DNA from: Corynebacterium felinum
GTDB lineage: Bacteria; Actinomycetota; Actinomycetes; Mycobacteriales; Mycobacteriaceae
Length of the DNA: 64,000 nt
Reading direction: 5' to 3'
Assembly: GCF_030408755.1 (NCBI RefSeq)
Contig: NZ_CP047209.1
Span: 1,426,001 to 1,490,000, forward strand
The notes under the pieces were generated by a model. It worked only from the letters and a program-made list of their open reading frames with translations. It did not search any database and was not told the origin of the DNA. The translations under genes and the position numbers were made by a program. Below are positions 17,544 to 26,217 of this stretch, in pieces (position 1 is the first letter of the stretch; each line of letters opens with the position of its first letter).

Positions 17544-18668
17544 GTGCGTTTTGCTCACGGTAGGGCCTATCGCCTTCGTGCAGCGTGTTGTGTGGTCGCT
17601 GCGTGTTCTAGCTTATCGACGCCAGCACTAGCTTCACCCAACGCTACAGCTCGTGAGGTGGTTTCGGCTACACGTTCGGTGGAGGTTGTGCAGCCTGCTG
17701 CTACCCGCACGATGGGTGGTATGCGGGTGCTGGGTACTTCTGCGGGGCAAAATGCTCGTGTGAGTTTCGGTTTTTCCGGTTCAGGTGTTTCTTTAGACCA
17801 GCAGTTGAAAGTAGCGGCAGTGCCACTAACTACCCGATCAGGCAGGATTGATACATCCTCGGTGGCAACGCGCGTGCACACAGTAACGCAGACTATTGGT
17901 GAAGGTGTTGTCGTCGATTTTCCTTTTGGAACACTCCAGTTAAGCCAGACAGATCCTACTCCTCTCGACGACAGTGATACCGCTACGGCGGATACTGTGC
18001 TGGTAGTTGAGGCATCGATACAATCGGATGCTCCAGCTGGGGACTATCCTGTGGCAGTGTGGGTTGAAACCATCAACGGCGAAGCATGGTTGTTCCCACT
18101 TGTGGTGGCAGTATCCGGCCAACGCAGTATGGAGTTAAGCCTCGAATCGGTTGACTTCCAGCCTGCAGGTGTGGCGTTGTGGCCTTTGACTCGATCCCAC
18201 GCCGACGTTGCACTACAGGTGCGCAACACGGGAAATCAGATGGTGTGGGGCGAACCCGAAATTGGTATGGACGGCGCCTTCGGATTTAACGGCACATCCA
18301 TAAGCAGTGAAGAAAACGCTCCTAGTCCAGCAGCCACACCATTTCGTGTGATCACACCGGACTCTTCCGAAACCAATGATGCGCAACGCGCGAAAACATT
18401 TGTGCTTTTCCCTGGTGAAAGCCTGAGTGTGGACACGGAAATTCCAGTCATTCCGGGGCTTGCAGTGGCCCCGACATTTGCAATCCATGTGCCGTACACA
18501 AAAACAGATGGCAGCCAATCGTCCTACCCAGTATTTACATCAGCACCTGCCACCATGATTCTGCCGTGGGGCAGCATCGTGGGAATATTTGGTTTCCTTA
18601 CACTCCTTGCCGCAGTGTGGGTGTGGGTACGTTGCCACGCACTAGCAGTGGGGCGTCGACACGCTTGA
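17544..18668 (+). CDS. Secreted, C-terminally membrane-anchored protein of unknown function
   Basis: About 374 residues: an N-terminal signal peptide (basic start, then CCVVAACSSLSTPALASP), a long beta-rich extracellular region and one C-terminal membrane helix (ILPWGSIVGIFGFLTLLAAV) with a basic tail. The extracellular part, with repeated short beta-strand patterns and DAPAGDYPVAVWVE, resembles DUF916-like or immunoglobulin-like surface proteins, but I do not recognise it firmly. GTG start with AGGTGA seven bases upstream, two bases after the acyl-ligase stop, so the two are almost certainly cotranslated. That ties a cell-surface protein to the acyl-activation step. Confidence 0.75.
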   Translation: MRFAHGRAYRLRAACCVVAACSSLSTPALASPNATAREVVSATRSVEVVQPAATRTMGGMRVLGTSAGQNARVSFGFSGSGVSLDQQLKVAAVPLTTRSGRIDTSSVATRVHTVTQTIGEGVVVDFPFGTLQLSQTDPTPLDDSDTATADTVLVVEASIQSDAPAGDYPVAVWVETINGEAWLFPLVVAVSGQRSMELSLESVDFQPAGVALWPLTRSHADVALQVRNTGNQMVWGEPEIGMDGAFGFNGTSISSEENAPSPAATPFRVITPDSSETNDAQRAKTFVLFPGESLSVDTEIPVIPGLAVAPTFAIHVPYTKTDGSQSSYPVFTSAPATMILPWGSIVGIFGFLTLLAAVWVWVRCHALAVGRRHA

Positions 18669-18688
18669 AGCGACACCCAGCAGTGCAG

Positions 18689-19777
18689 CTACAGCGAGTC
18701 GTGTTGATGATCCTCATGCCCAGTAGCCCAATGCTCCCGATCTGAGAAAGCAGCGTGATCATGCGCATGGGCTGACTCATCCCCATCGTTGCCATGCGTA
18801 TGCCGGTGATCATGATGATGCGAGTGTTCATGCGTGTGCAGCACATCTCCATGCCAATGCGCATGGCTATGGGCATGTCCATGCGGATGCGTATGCTGTA
18901 ACCCGATGCTATCGCGCACCATCAACCACGTCGCCAACGCCATAATCACCAGCGCGATGACAAAAGTGATGCTGAGCTTCTCCGACAAAAATACAATGGA
19001 AAATACCACACCGATAAACGGTGCCAGTGCATAATATGCGGACGTTTTCGCAGCACCGAGATCCTTCTGCGCCAAAATATACACAGTAATGCTTAGCCCA
19101 AAGGACACGAATCCTAAACACATCGTGGCGACAATCCAGCCAGCAGCGGGGAACACTTCGCCTGCCCACAACGCAACAATCACACAGCCCAAGCCGGAGA
19201 AAACACCCTTGAGCATCACAATCTGCGCCGCGCTTTTCGACGCCAAACGAGTTGTACAGTTATTTTCCACACCCCAACACACGCAGGCTGCCAACACTAG
19301 CAATGCACCGTGATCCAACTCGATACTGCCTGGCTGGAAGCTCAACAGAATACTTGCGATCGTCACTAGCACAATGGCTACCCATAGCCTTGGGGAGATC
19401 ACCTCCCGAAACACCACAAGCGCAATTAATGAGGTGGCAACGATTTCAAAGTTATTCAGCAGCGACGCAGTGGCTGCTGTCGTTTCTTTCAAACCCCACA
19501 TCAGTAATATCGGCGCGGCGATATCAAGGACAATCATCGCAAGAACATAAGGAAAATCAGTTCGTGTCAATGGCTCATCGTTCACCTTCGTACGAGCACT
19601 GACAAGCCAATACGCACCCATACCAATCCCCGCACCCATATACAGAAAAGCAGCCACCATTGTCGGGCCAGTGTGGTGAAGAATGTTCTTCGACAACGGT
19701 GCTGACAGTGCATACAATGCCGCAGCCGCAATCGCGAAAAAAATTGCACGAGACTTTGTACTAAACACACTACTCAT
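18689..19777 (-). CDS. EamA/DMT-family transporter with long His-rich tail
   Basis: A drug/metabolite transporter with ten hydrophobic helices (two EamA repeats, about residues 8-290). After the last helix comes a tail of some 70 residues with about two dozen histidines in HxH, HDH and HHH groupings. Such tails bind Zn, Ni, Co or Cu ions in metal transporters and chaperones. DMT proteins usually export metabolites or amino acids. Start ATG at 19777 has AAAAGG eight bases upstream; a GTG nine bases earlier is less well placed. The substrate is unknown. It lies between the two parts of the putative isonitrile gene set, converging with the secreted-protein gene. Confidence 0.83.
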   Translation of the reverse strand: MSSVFSTKSRAIFFAIAAAALYALSAPLSKNILHHTGPTMVAAFLYMGAGIGMGAYWLVSARTKVNDEPLTRTDFPYVLAMIVLDIAAPILLMWGLKETTAATASLLNNFEIVATSLIALVVFREVISPRLWVAIVLVTIASILLSFQPGSIELDHGALLVLAACVCWGVENNCTTRLASKSAAQIVMLKGVFSGLGCVIVALWAGEVFPAAGWIVATMCLGFVSFGLSITVYILAQKDLGAAKTSAYYALAPFIGVVFSIVFLSEKLSITFVIALVIMALATWLMVRDSIGLQHTHPHGHAHSHAHWHGDVLHTHEHSHHHDHRHTHGNDGDESAHAHDHAAFSDREHWATGHEDHQHDSL

Positions 19778-20151
19778 CACTGACACCTTTTCTTGATACT
19801 GAAGCCTCTAAAACAATCGCACATACTAATTGCTGCACGGAGCATCTATGTAAGTGCAACGCCTAGAATGCGTTTCTCATAGTACGCACCATCGCTCACA
19901 CCGTGAAAGCTTTTGCAGGACGCTTCCCTTGCGTATGAAACTCGCAGGTAAAATTAGTTAGCATCGCAAAATTGCAGGTAGATGGCTTAGGATGGGAATT
20001 GTTTTTCGGGGTGTTCCCCACAAAACACAAGCTGTGTAGGGCGCACACGTACTCGAGTCGTCTTTTCCTTCGCACGACACCAGAGTACGGACTAGAAGTG
20101 TTCGCGTGGCTTTTCTTCGTGTCTATTTCCTCTTCTGCAAGGAGTGTAATC
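19778..20151. other. Divergent promoter region between the EamA gene and glpD
   Basis: A 374-base region between divergently read genes, with no supportable gene. A -10-like TAAAAT near 19950 and the AAGGAG ribosome site at 20139-20144 belong to glpD. An open frame reaches back to 19972 but is not preceded by a ribosome site and extends the GlpD N-terminus far beyond the family. I saw no clear operator for a known glycerol regulator. Confidence 0.5.
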
Positions 20152-21876
20152 GTGGCAACGACCTCGACCCAAGCGTTGAATCAACAATCCTTCGATACTG
20201 CTTGGAAGAAATTCCAAACAGAAGAATTTGATCTGGTCATTATCGGGGGTGGGTCTGTCGGTGCCGGTGCTGCACTTGATGCAGCCACCCGAGGGCTGAA
20301 AGTTGCGGTTGTTGAAGCACGCGACTTTGCGTCCGGAACTTCATCACGATCCTCCAAAATGTTCCACGGTGGATTGCGCTATCTTGCAATGCTTGATTTC
20401 AAGCTTGTCGCCGAATCATTGCGTGAGCGCGAACTCTCAATGTCAACACTGGCACCCCACCTAGTCAAGCCTTTACGCTTTATATTCCCGCTCACACGCC
20501 GCGTGTGGGAACGCCCCTACATGGCAGCCGGATTCCTGCTCTATGACCTCATGGGCGGGGCAAAAACTGTGCCCATGCAAAAACACCTCAGCCACAAGGC
20601 CACGAAGGCAATCGCCCCGGGCTTGAAAGAAGACGCCCTTGTCGGCGGCGTGCGCTACTACGATACACTCGTCGACGATGCCCGCCACACCCTCATGGTT
20701 CTGCGAACCGCAGCAGAATTCGGCGCAGTGATTCGGCCCTCCACTCAAGTCGTAGGTTTTGATAAAACAAATGGTGCAATCACGGGAGTAAAAGTAGCCG
20801 ATACTGATAGCGGTGAAACCACCACAATCACGGCACGCACCGTTATCAATGCCACCGGCCCATGGAACGATGAACTGCAAAAACTAGCAGGAGTGGAAGG
20901 AAAATTCTCCGTATCCACCTCGAAAGGCGTGCACATTGTAGTTCCGAAATCCTGCCTTGATGCGGATGCTGCATTGTGCTTTGTCACCGAAAAATCTGTC
21001 CTCTTCGTCATTCCGTGGGGCCAATACTGGATCATTGGTACGACCGACACCCCATGGGATAAGAACTTGGCTCATCCTGCAACCACGCGCGAAGATATCG
21101 ACTATATCCTCAACCATGTAAACGCCAAGGTGCGACGAAAGATCACCACAGATGACATCGTGGGAGTTTATGCGGGCCTGCGCCCACTACTGAGTGGAAA
21201 ATCAGACTCGACCACCAACTTGTCACGCAACCATGCCGTAGCCCGCGTCGCACCTGGAATGATCTCCGTTGCCGGGGGCAAATACACCACCTACCGTGTT
21301 ATCGGTAAAGATGCTGTGGACATGGCTGCTCAGGAAATTCCTGGCACAGTGGCTGAATCGGTGACTGATTCCACCCCGATTCTTGGCGCCGACGGCTATC
21401 ATGCACTGGCGAATCAAATTCCACAGCTTGCGCGGCGTTTCACAATCACCGAAACCCAGGTGGAGCATTTGCTTTCCCGCTACGGATCGCTTATCCATGA
21501 AGTTTTAGCCCCAGCGGAAGATTGCCCTGAACTCCTTGAACCACTTGACGGTGCCGAACACTATCTGCGTGCCGAAGTGAGGTATGCAGTGACACACGAA
21601 GGTGCTTTGCACTTAGATGATATTGTGCAGCGCCGACTCCGCGTTTCCATGGAATATGACCACCGTGGTGTCGATAGTGCACAGGCAGTTGTCGATATTG
21701 TGGCGCCACTTCTTGGTTGGGATGAGTCGACAAGCGCTGCAGAAATCGATCGCTATATCCAAGCTGTTACTGCCGCGAAGCAAGCGGAAAAGGAGCTGAC
21801 TGATGCAGCAGCGAATAAGATTGTGATCACTGCCCCTGAGGCACGTTCCCACATTGACCGTTCACAGGACCGCTAA
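20152..21876 (+). CDS. glpD: Aerobic glycerol-3-phosphate dehydrogenase
   Basis: FAD-dependent membrane-associated enzyme oxidising sn-glycerol-3-phosphate to dihydroxyacetone phosphate and feeding electrons to quinone. At 574 residues it has family length. It shows the FAD-binding [19 protein letters not shown], the GlpD signature segment [24 protein letters not shown] and the second FAD-contact region [19 protein letters not shown] start with AAGGAG in front. Its stop overlaps the start of glpK (TAATG), giving a glycerol-use operon. Confidence 0.95.
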   Translation: MATTSTQALNQQSFDTAWKKFQTEEFDLVIIGGGSVGAGAALDAATRGLKVAVVEARDFASGTSSRSSKMFHGGLRYLAMLDFKLVAESLRERELSMSTLAPHLVKPLRFIFPLTRRVWERPYMAAGFLLYDLMGGAKTVPMQKHLSHKATKAIAPGLKEDALVGGVRYYDTLVDDARHTLMVLRTAAEFGAVIRPSTQVVGFDKTNGAITGVKVADTDSGETTTITARTVINATGPWNDELQKLAGVEGKFSVSTSKGVHIVVPKSCLDADAALCFVTEKSVLFVIPWGQYWIIGTTDTPWDKNLAHPATTREDIDYILNHVNAKVRRKITTDDIVGVYAGLRPLLSGKSDSTTNLSRNHAVARVAPGMISVAGGKYTTYRVIGKDAVDMAAQEIPGTVAESVTDSTPILGADGYHALANQIPQLARRFTITETQVEHLLSRYGSLIHEVLAPAEDCPELLEPLDGAEHYLRAEVRYAVTHEGALHLDDIVQRRLRVSMEYDHRGVDSAQAVVDIVAPLLGWDESTSAAEIDRYIQAVTAAKQAEKELTDAAANKIVITAPEARSHIDRSQDR

Positions 21877-23402
21877 TGCAAACTTCCCCACACTTTATTG
21901 CTGCCATTGACCAAGGAACCACCTCAACACGGTGCGTGATTTACGACGAAAACGCAGCCGTGGTTGGTGTAGGACAGTATGAGCACGAACAAATTTTTCC
22001 GCAAAAAGGCTGGGTTGAACACGACCCCAATGAGATTTGGGACAATGTTCGTCGTTGTGTAGCTACCGCTCTTGCCGAGGCTAACATTCCGCGGGAGAGC
22101 ATCGCCGCGGTGGGCATTACCAATCAGAGGGAAACCACTGTGGTGTGGGATAAAAACACAGGCCAGCCGGTGTATAACGCCATTGTGTGGCAAGATACTC
22201 GTACCAGTTCGATATGCGAAGAACTAGCGGCCGGTCATGGCATTGATCGGTGGCGGGAACAAACGGGTCTTTTACTCAATTCCTATCCCGCAGGCCCTAA
22301 GATCCGGTGGATTTTAGATAATGTTGACCAAGCGCGGGAGAAAGCTGAACGTGGTGAGCTCCTGTTTGGCACAATTGATTCGTGGATCCTGTGGAATCTC
22401 ACAGGCGGTGCTGAGGGGGATGAAGATCAGCCCGCGGTACACGCCACAGATGTGACCAATGCTTCGCGTACTTTACTCATGGATTTAAAAACGCTGCAAT
22501 GGGACTTGAAGATTTGCGCCGAAATGGGAATTCCGGAATCGATGCTGCCTGAGATCAAGCCGAGCGTGTCTCATTTTGGTACAGTCCGCCAGCGGGGCAC
22601 CATTGGTGGGGTTCCGATTGCCGGAATACTGGGTGATCAGCAGTCCGCCATGTTTGGGCAGGCGTGCTTTTCACCAGGTGATGCGAAGAATACCTATGGC
22701 ACTGGACTGTTCTTGCTGCTCAATACAGGCAAAGAGCCGAAGTCGAGCGCCAATGGTTTGATTACAACAGTCTGCTATCAGATTGAGAATCAAAAGCCGG
22801 TGTATGCGCTGGAAGGTTCTGTGTCTATGGGTGGCGCTTTGGTGCAATGGCTGCGCGATAACCTAGGCCTGATTAACAGTGCGCACGAAATTGAGGAAAC
22901 TGCAGCTCAGGTGCCTGATAATGGTGGAGTGTATATTGTTCCTGCTTTCTCTGGCCTGTTTGCGCCCCGTTGGCGTGCCGATGCCCGCGGCGTGATTGTG
23001 GGGTTGACAAGGTTTGCGAACAAACACCATATTGCCCGTGCGGTGCTGGAAGCTACTGCTTATCAGACTCGTGAAGTTGTTGATGCAATGGTCGCGGATT
23101 CGCAGGTTCCTGTCACTACTCTCAAAGTGGATGGGGGAATGGTGAAAAATGAGCTATTGATGCAGTTCCAGGCGGATATTTTGGGTGCCCAAGTAGCACG
23201 GCCACGCAATATTGAAACTACGGCTTTAGGCGCGGCTTTTGCAGCAGGGTTGGGCGTGGGCTTTTTCGAGTCGCTCGATGAGCTACATGCGCAAAGCGCG
23301 GTGGATGCAACGTGGGATCCGAAGATGCCTGCTGACGACGTCGACAAGCTGTTTGCGGAGTGGAACAAGGCGGTCGAACGTACTCTGAATTGGGAAGAAT
23401 AG
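21876..23402 (+). CDS. glpK: Glycerol kinase
   Basis: ATP-dependent phosphorylation of glycerol to glycerol-3-phosphate, the substrate of the upstream GlpD. FGGY-family kinase of 508 residues. It has the N-terminal phosphate motif [13 protein letters not shown], the glycerol site around [25 protein letters not shown] and the C-terminal signature [21 protein letters not shown] split over the adenine site. All key regions are intact. Coupled to glpD by TAATG overlap. No glpF-like facilitator gene is next to it. Confidence 0.95.
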   Translation: MQTSPHFIAAIDQGTTSTRCVIYDENAAVVGVGQYEHEQIFPQKGWVEHDPNEIWDNVRRCVATALAEANIPRESIAAVGITNQRETTVVWDKNTGQPVYNAIVWQDTRTSSICEELAAGHGIDRWREQTGLLLNSYPAGPKIRWILDNVDQAREKAERGELLFGTIDSWILWNLTGGAEGDEDQPAVHATDVTNASRTLLMDLKTLQWDLKICAEMGIPESMLPEIKPSVSHFGTVRQRGTIGGVPIAGILGDQQSAMFGQACFSPGDAKNTYGTGLFLLLNTGKEPKSSANGLITTVCYQIENQKPVYALEGSVSMGGALVQWLRDNLGLINSAHEIEETAAQVPDNGGVYIVPAFSGLFAPRWRADARGVIVGLTRFANKHHIARAVLEATAYQTREVVDAMVADSQVPVTTLKVDGGMVKNELLMQFQADILGAQVARPRNIETTALGAAFAAGLGVGFFESLDELHAQSAVDATWDPKMPADDVDKLFAEWNKAVERTLNWEE

Positions 23403-23791
23403 CTCCCAGCTGTGAGATTCGGTGTGCGCTGCATAGGGCCCAAAGGTTGTCGTTGTGGCCGTTTGCAGTGAACACAATCAACGAAGGCTTGTCCAAGGCA
23501 TTCTCTCACTTGTTCAACTGTGTACTCACAACGGTTGCCTAGCAGATGAGCAGGTTACCCCTCAATTGGTACCCACAAACGGGGGAGTGGGAAAGTTCCC
23601 GTGAGCAAGAAAAAGAATCGTGAGTGATTCTAAATTGCTGCTTGAGGAGATTTAATTGGTTGACTATTCTCTGTTGTCGTGCGGATTGCGGTGAGAGTTC
23701 CCGCCCTTTGTGGAGTTTTTTCTTGTAAATATAGGCGTAGTGTTAGCGGTGTTCATCAATGGCTCTTCCACGACAACCAGAAAAGGTGTGT
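23403..23791. other. Intergenic region upstream of the dioxygenase gene
   Basis: 389 bases without a supported gene. It presumably holds the end of the glp operon and the promoter of the dioxygenase-thioesterase pair; TTGACT at 23660 and an A/T-rich TAAATATAG near 23726 are possible promoter parts but are not well spaced to each other. A short open frame across the first 140 bases (23360-23542) has no start signal. Confidence 0.4.
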
Positions 23792-24661
23792 ATGGCACTC
23801 GAATTTACGTATCCCGAAAACGGCGAACTTGGCGTGATTATCCGGGGTTTTGACCCGAAAACCGCAACTGAGGACGACTACCGGGCTATGAAGCAGGCAG
23901 TCTATGACCACCGTCTGATTGTTTTGAAAGATCAGCATGACATTGACCCGGGCGATTTTGTCCATCTCGGTACTCAGATGGGAACGGTGGTTCCATACTA
24001 CGAGCCGATGTACCACCACCCAGATCATCACGAGATTTTTGTTTCCTCCAACATCACTCAGGATGGTAAGCAGCTGGGCGTGCCACGGACTGGTAAATTT
24101 TGGCATTCTGACTACCAGTTCAAGCCAGAGCCTTTTGCGTTCACGATTTTCGCGCCGAAGATTCTCCCAGAGGGAAACCGCGGAACTTTCTTCATCGATA
24201 TGGCTCAAGCATTTGAGCGTCTGCCTGAGCAGTTGAAGATGAAGGCTAGGGGCACGCATGCGGAGCACAGCGTGCGTCGTTTCTTCAAGATTCGCCCTGA
24301 AGATGTGTATCGTCCGCTGGGTGAAATTATTGATGAGGTTGAGGCAAAAAGCCCAGCATCTGTGCACCCTACGGTGATCACGCACCCTGTGACTGGTGAG
24401 GAAATTTTGTATATTTCTGAAGGTTTCACCAATCAGATCGTTGATCAACCAGGTTTGGTGCAGGAATTGTTGGAAGAAATTGGCATGCTTGATCCGGAGT
24501 TTGAGCATCCGAACATTCAACGCCACCCCTATGAGCCGGGTGAGATCGTGATTTGGGATAACCGTGCATTGTCGCACCGTGCATTGCACGTGACTCACGA
24601 CGGCCCAGCAGTGTCACATCGTGTGACCGTTGTTGATGGCTTGCCGTTGAGCGCCCACTAG
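23792..24661 (+). CDS. ScoE/Rv0097-type non-haem iron dioxygenase (isonitrile-forming)
   Basis: A 289-residue TauD/TfdA-fold Fe(II)/2-oxoglutarate enzyme. The iron triad is H105 and D107 (FWHSDYQF) with H262 (LSHRA), and R277 (SHRVTVVDG) is the likely 2-oxoglutarate contact. The stretch VVPYYEPMYHHPDH has the three tyrosines (about 69, 70, 74), and K166 lies in FKIRPEDVYRP. These match mycobacterial Rv0097 and Streptomyces ScoE, which convert an N-carboxymethyl-3-aminoacyl substrate to an isonitrile, rather than taurine dioxygenase. ATG at 23792 has AAAAGG upstream and gives family length. It is followed 40 bases later by an FcoT-type thioesterase, the same pairing as in M. tuberculosis. The activity is inferred from residues and context. 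Confidence 0.85.
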   Translation: MALEFTYPENGELGVIIRGFDPKTATEDDYRAMKQAVYDHRLIVLKDQHDIDPGDFVHLGTQMGTVVPYYEPMYHHPDHHEIFVSSNITQDGKQLGVPRTGKFWHSDYQFKPEPFAFTIFAPKILPEGNRGTFFIDMAQAFERLPEQLKMKARGTHAEHSVRRFFKIRPEDVYRPLGEIIDEVEAKSPASVHPTVITHPVTGEEILYISEGFTNQIVDQPGLVQELLEEIGMLDPEFEHPNIQRHPYEPGEIVIWDNRALSHRALHVTHDGPAVSHRVTVVDGLPLSAH

Positions 24662-24701
24662 TTTTCTCGTATTTTTACTGTCTGCCAGCACAAGGAGCCG
24701 C

Positions 24702-25205
24702 ATGCTTTTCGACGATTCCAACCCCCTGTTTCACCGCTGCCTCGACCCTTACCGTTCTAAAGGGGCGATTTACCTGAGAAGCTGTGAGATCGATACGGCC
24801 ACGATGGAATCCCAAGGACAGTTCAGCATTGCTGAGTCCTGCTACATTGACGATACGGGGCATTTTAATGCCGCTGAGTTTGTTATGTGTTACAACCAGC
24901 TGATGTATATGAGCTTGTGCGCTGGGGTTTTTCACAAGGCACACCCTTTTGAGAACTGGAGCATGGAGGATTTTTGGGAGCGCCAGCTACCACATGTGTT
25001 GATTCAGCAGTTGGATTCACGTTACACTCGCCCGATCAACGCGCGGAATTTCTCTGGGAAATTTGTTATCGACGAAGTGGATTTTTCTCGTCGTGAGCGT
25101 GGGATCGTCAAACTGCATACCTCCGTTGAATTTAGCGATGCTACCGGTGGTCGTGCCCGCGGAAAAGTGCTACTTGCTTTAACAAATATTCCTGCAACAA
25201 CTTAA
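24702..25205 (+). CDS. fcoT: FcoT/ScoD-type hot-dog thioesterase
   Basis: A 167-residue protein that closely resembles Rv0098 (FcoT): FSIAESCYIDDTGHFNAAEF and the following CYNQLMY match the mycobacterial sequence almost position by position, as does the C-terminal RARGKVLLALTNIP. In isonitrile lipopeptide pathways the ScoD/MmaD homologue acts on an enoyl-ACP, adding glycine and releasing the 3-aminoacyl product that ScoE then oxidises. ATG with AAGGAG five bases upstream. It is probably in one transcript with the dioxygenase and is followed by a strong terminator. Confidence 0.88.
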   Translation: MLFDDSNPLFHRCLDPYRSKGAIYLRSCEIDTATMESQGQFSIAESCYIDDTGHFNAAEFVMCYNQLMYMSLCAGVFHKAHPFENWSMEDFWERQLPHVLIQQLDSRYTRPINARNFSGKFVIDEVDFSRRERGIVKLHTSVEFSDATGGRARGKVLLALTNIPATT

Positions 25206-25239
25206 AGCCAGGAACTCGTTTTCGCTTTCAGACGCAGAC

Positions 25240-25277
25240 AACCGCCCGTGGAAAAACTTTTCCACGGGCGGTTTTGC
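25240..25277. terminator. Bidirectional intrinsic terminator
   Basis: A perfect 15-bp stem (25240-25254 with 25259-25273) and a four-base loop, followed by TTTTG on the + strand. On the other strand the stem is followed by TGTCTG, so the + strand signal is stronger. It separates the thioesterase gene from the convergent secreted-protein gene. Confidence 0.85.
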
Positions 25278-25308
25278 TCATCGAAGGAATCCTCGGGGTG
25301 GATTTTCT

Positions 25309-26217
25309 TTAGAAATCGAACCCGAACAGCTTTTCAATGAACTTGGAGATGGTACCGGTCAACCAAGAAACGAAACTCTTGAAGAAGTCCTTGATGGAGC
25401 GGAAATCAGGTCCCGTTGGTGGCTTCGGGCTCTGAGTTGGTGGGGTGGGTACCTGGGTAGTTGGCTTTGGAGCCGTGGTGGTAGGCTTCGGCGCGGTAGT
25501 CGTGGGCTTTGGCGCCGGAGTCTGGGTGGTTGGTGGGGTAGGTACCTGGGTAGTTGGCTTCGGAGTCTGAGTCGGAGCCTGTGTTGGTGGCGCTGGTGGT
25601 GTAGGAGGTGCAGGTGGAGTTGGCTGGTTGCCTTGGCCACTGACACACTTCTGGCGAGCAACGGTCATCGGGCCGGTTGACTCGTCATGTACGTCGATCA
25701 AACGTACCAGGGCATCACGAAGAGCAGCATCCTTAACACCGGCCGCAGCATTGCGGTCGCGCTGGATCTCCATCAGTTCTCGGTTTGCTTCACCGATGGA
25801 TTCACGCAGATCATCATCGCCCACGGATGCGATGTAGGCGTTTCCATCACCCCATGCGTAGTCGAAGCCACGGTGGGTGTCTTCGAATACATCATCAATC
25901 ACGTCAGCAAGCTTGTCGGCCTCGTAAGGGGCAACACCCTTTGCCATCAAAGCAGCTTCAGTAGTCTTGTCATGATCGAACGCAGCTACTGGAATTTGAA
26001 GGATGTTTGACAGCGTGTTGAGTGCTTCCTTGCCGGCTTGGGTGCGCTTGGCTACGTGTGCAGAAATCACGTTATTGCCTACCCCAGGAGCGGAGTAGTA
26101 GCAGTGGTTGCCGGACACATTGACGTTCACAGTGAACGAATCTTGTGCATGTGCTGGCACTGTTGCCAACGCAATTGCCACCGAACCTGCCACGAGGCCA
26201 CTGGTGAGTTTCTTCAT
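25309..26217 (-). CDS. Secreted protein with Pro/Thr-repeat stalk and amphipathic C-terminus
   Basis: About 302 residues. A signal peptide (MKKLTSGLVAGSVAIALA, cleaved after AHA) is followed by a helical domain of some 170 residues with two Cys (SGNHCYY and RQKCVSG). A Pro/Thr/Lys stalk made of APKPTTT and QVPTPPT units follows, then a short hydrophobic/aromatic end (IKDFFKSFVSWLTGTISKF). No LPxTG motif is present, so it is not sortase-anchored. The start ATG has AAAGGA about nine bases upstream. The function is not recognised; the stalk plus amphipathic tail suggests attachment to the outer mycolate layer. Confidence 0.78.
   Translation of the reverse strand: MKKLTSGLVAGSVAIALATVPAHAQDSFTVNVNVSGNHCYYSAPGVGNNVISAHVAKRTQAGKEALNTLSNILQIPVAAFDHDKTTEAALMAKGVAPYEADKLADVIDDVFEDTHRGFDYAWGDGNAYIASVGDDDLRESIGEANRELMEIQRDRNAAAGVKDAALRDALVRLIDVHDESTGPMTVARQKCVSGQGNQPTPPAPPTPPAPPTQAPTQTPKPTTQVPTPPTTQTPAPKPTTTAPKPTTTAPKPTTQVPTPPTQSPKPPTGPDFRSIKDFFKSFVSWLTGTISKFIEKLFGFDF
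25420..25615 (-). repeat. In-frame tandem repeats encoding the Pro/Thr stalk
   Basis: DNA-level repeats of 21-30 bases (for example gtgggtacctgggtagttgg, present twice) encode PKPTTT/TQVPTPPT units. They are in frame with the gene, so copy number can change without breaking it. They are coding repeats, not a CRISPR array. Confidence 0.75.

Noticed and set aside
19972..20151. N-terminal extension of GlpD
   Set aside because: An AAGGAG site and the usual GlpD N-terminus place the start at 20152.
23756..24598. Open frame of 280 codons antisense to the dioxygenase gene
   Set aside because: Shadow of a well-supported conserved gene; no recognisable domain.
23792..24661. Taurine dioxygenase (TauD) naming for the dioxygenase gene
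   Set aside because: Fold is shared, but the PYYEPMYHH segment, FKIRPEDVYRP and the neighbouring FcoT gene point to the Rv0097/ScoE group.
25420..25615. Possible CRISPR-like repeats
   Set aside because: Repeats are in-frame coding units of a Pro/Thr stalk with no spacers.
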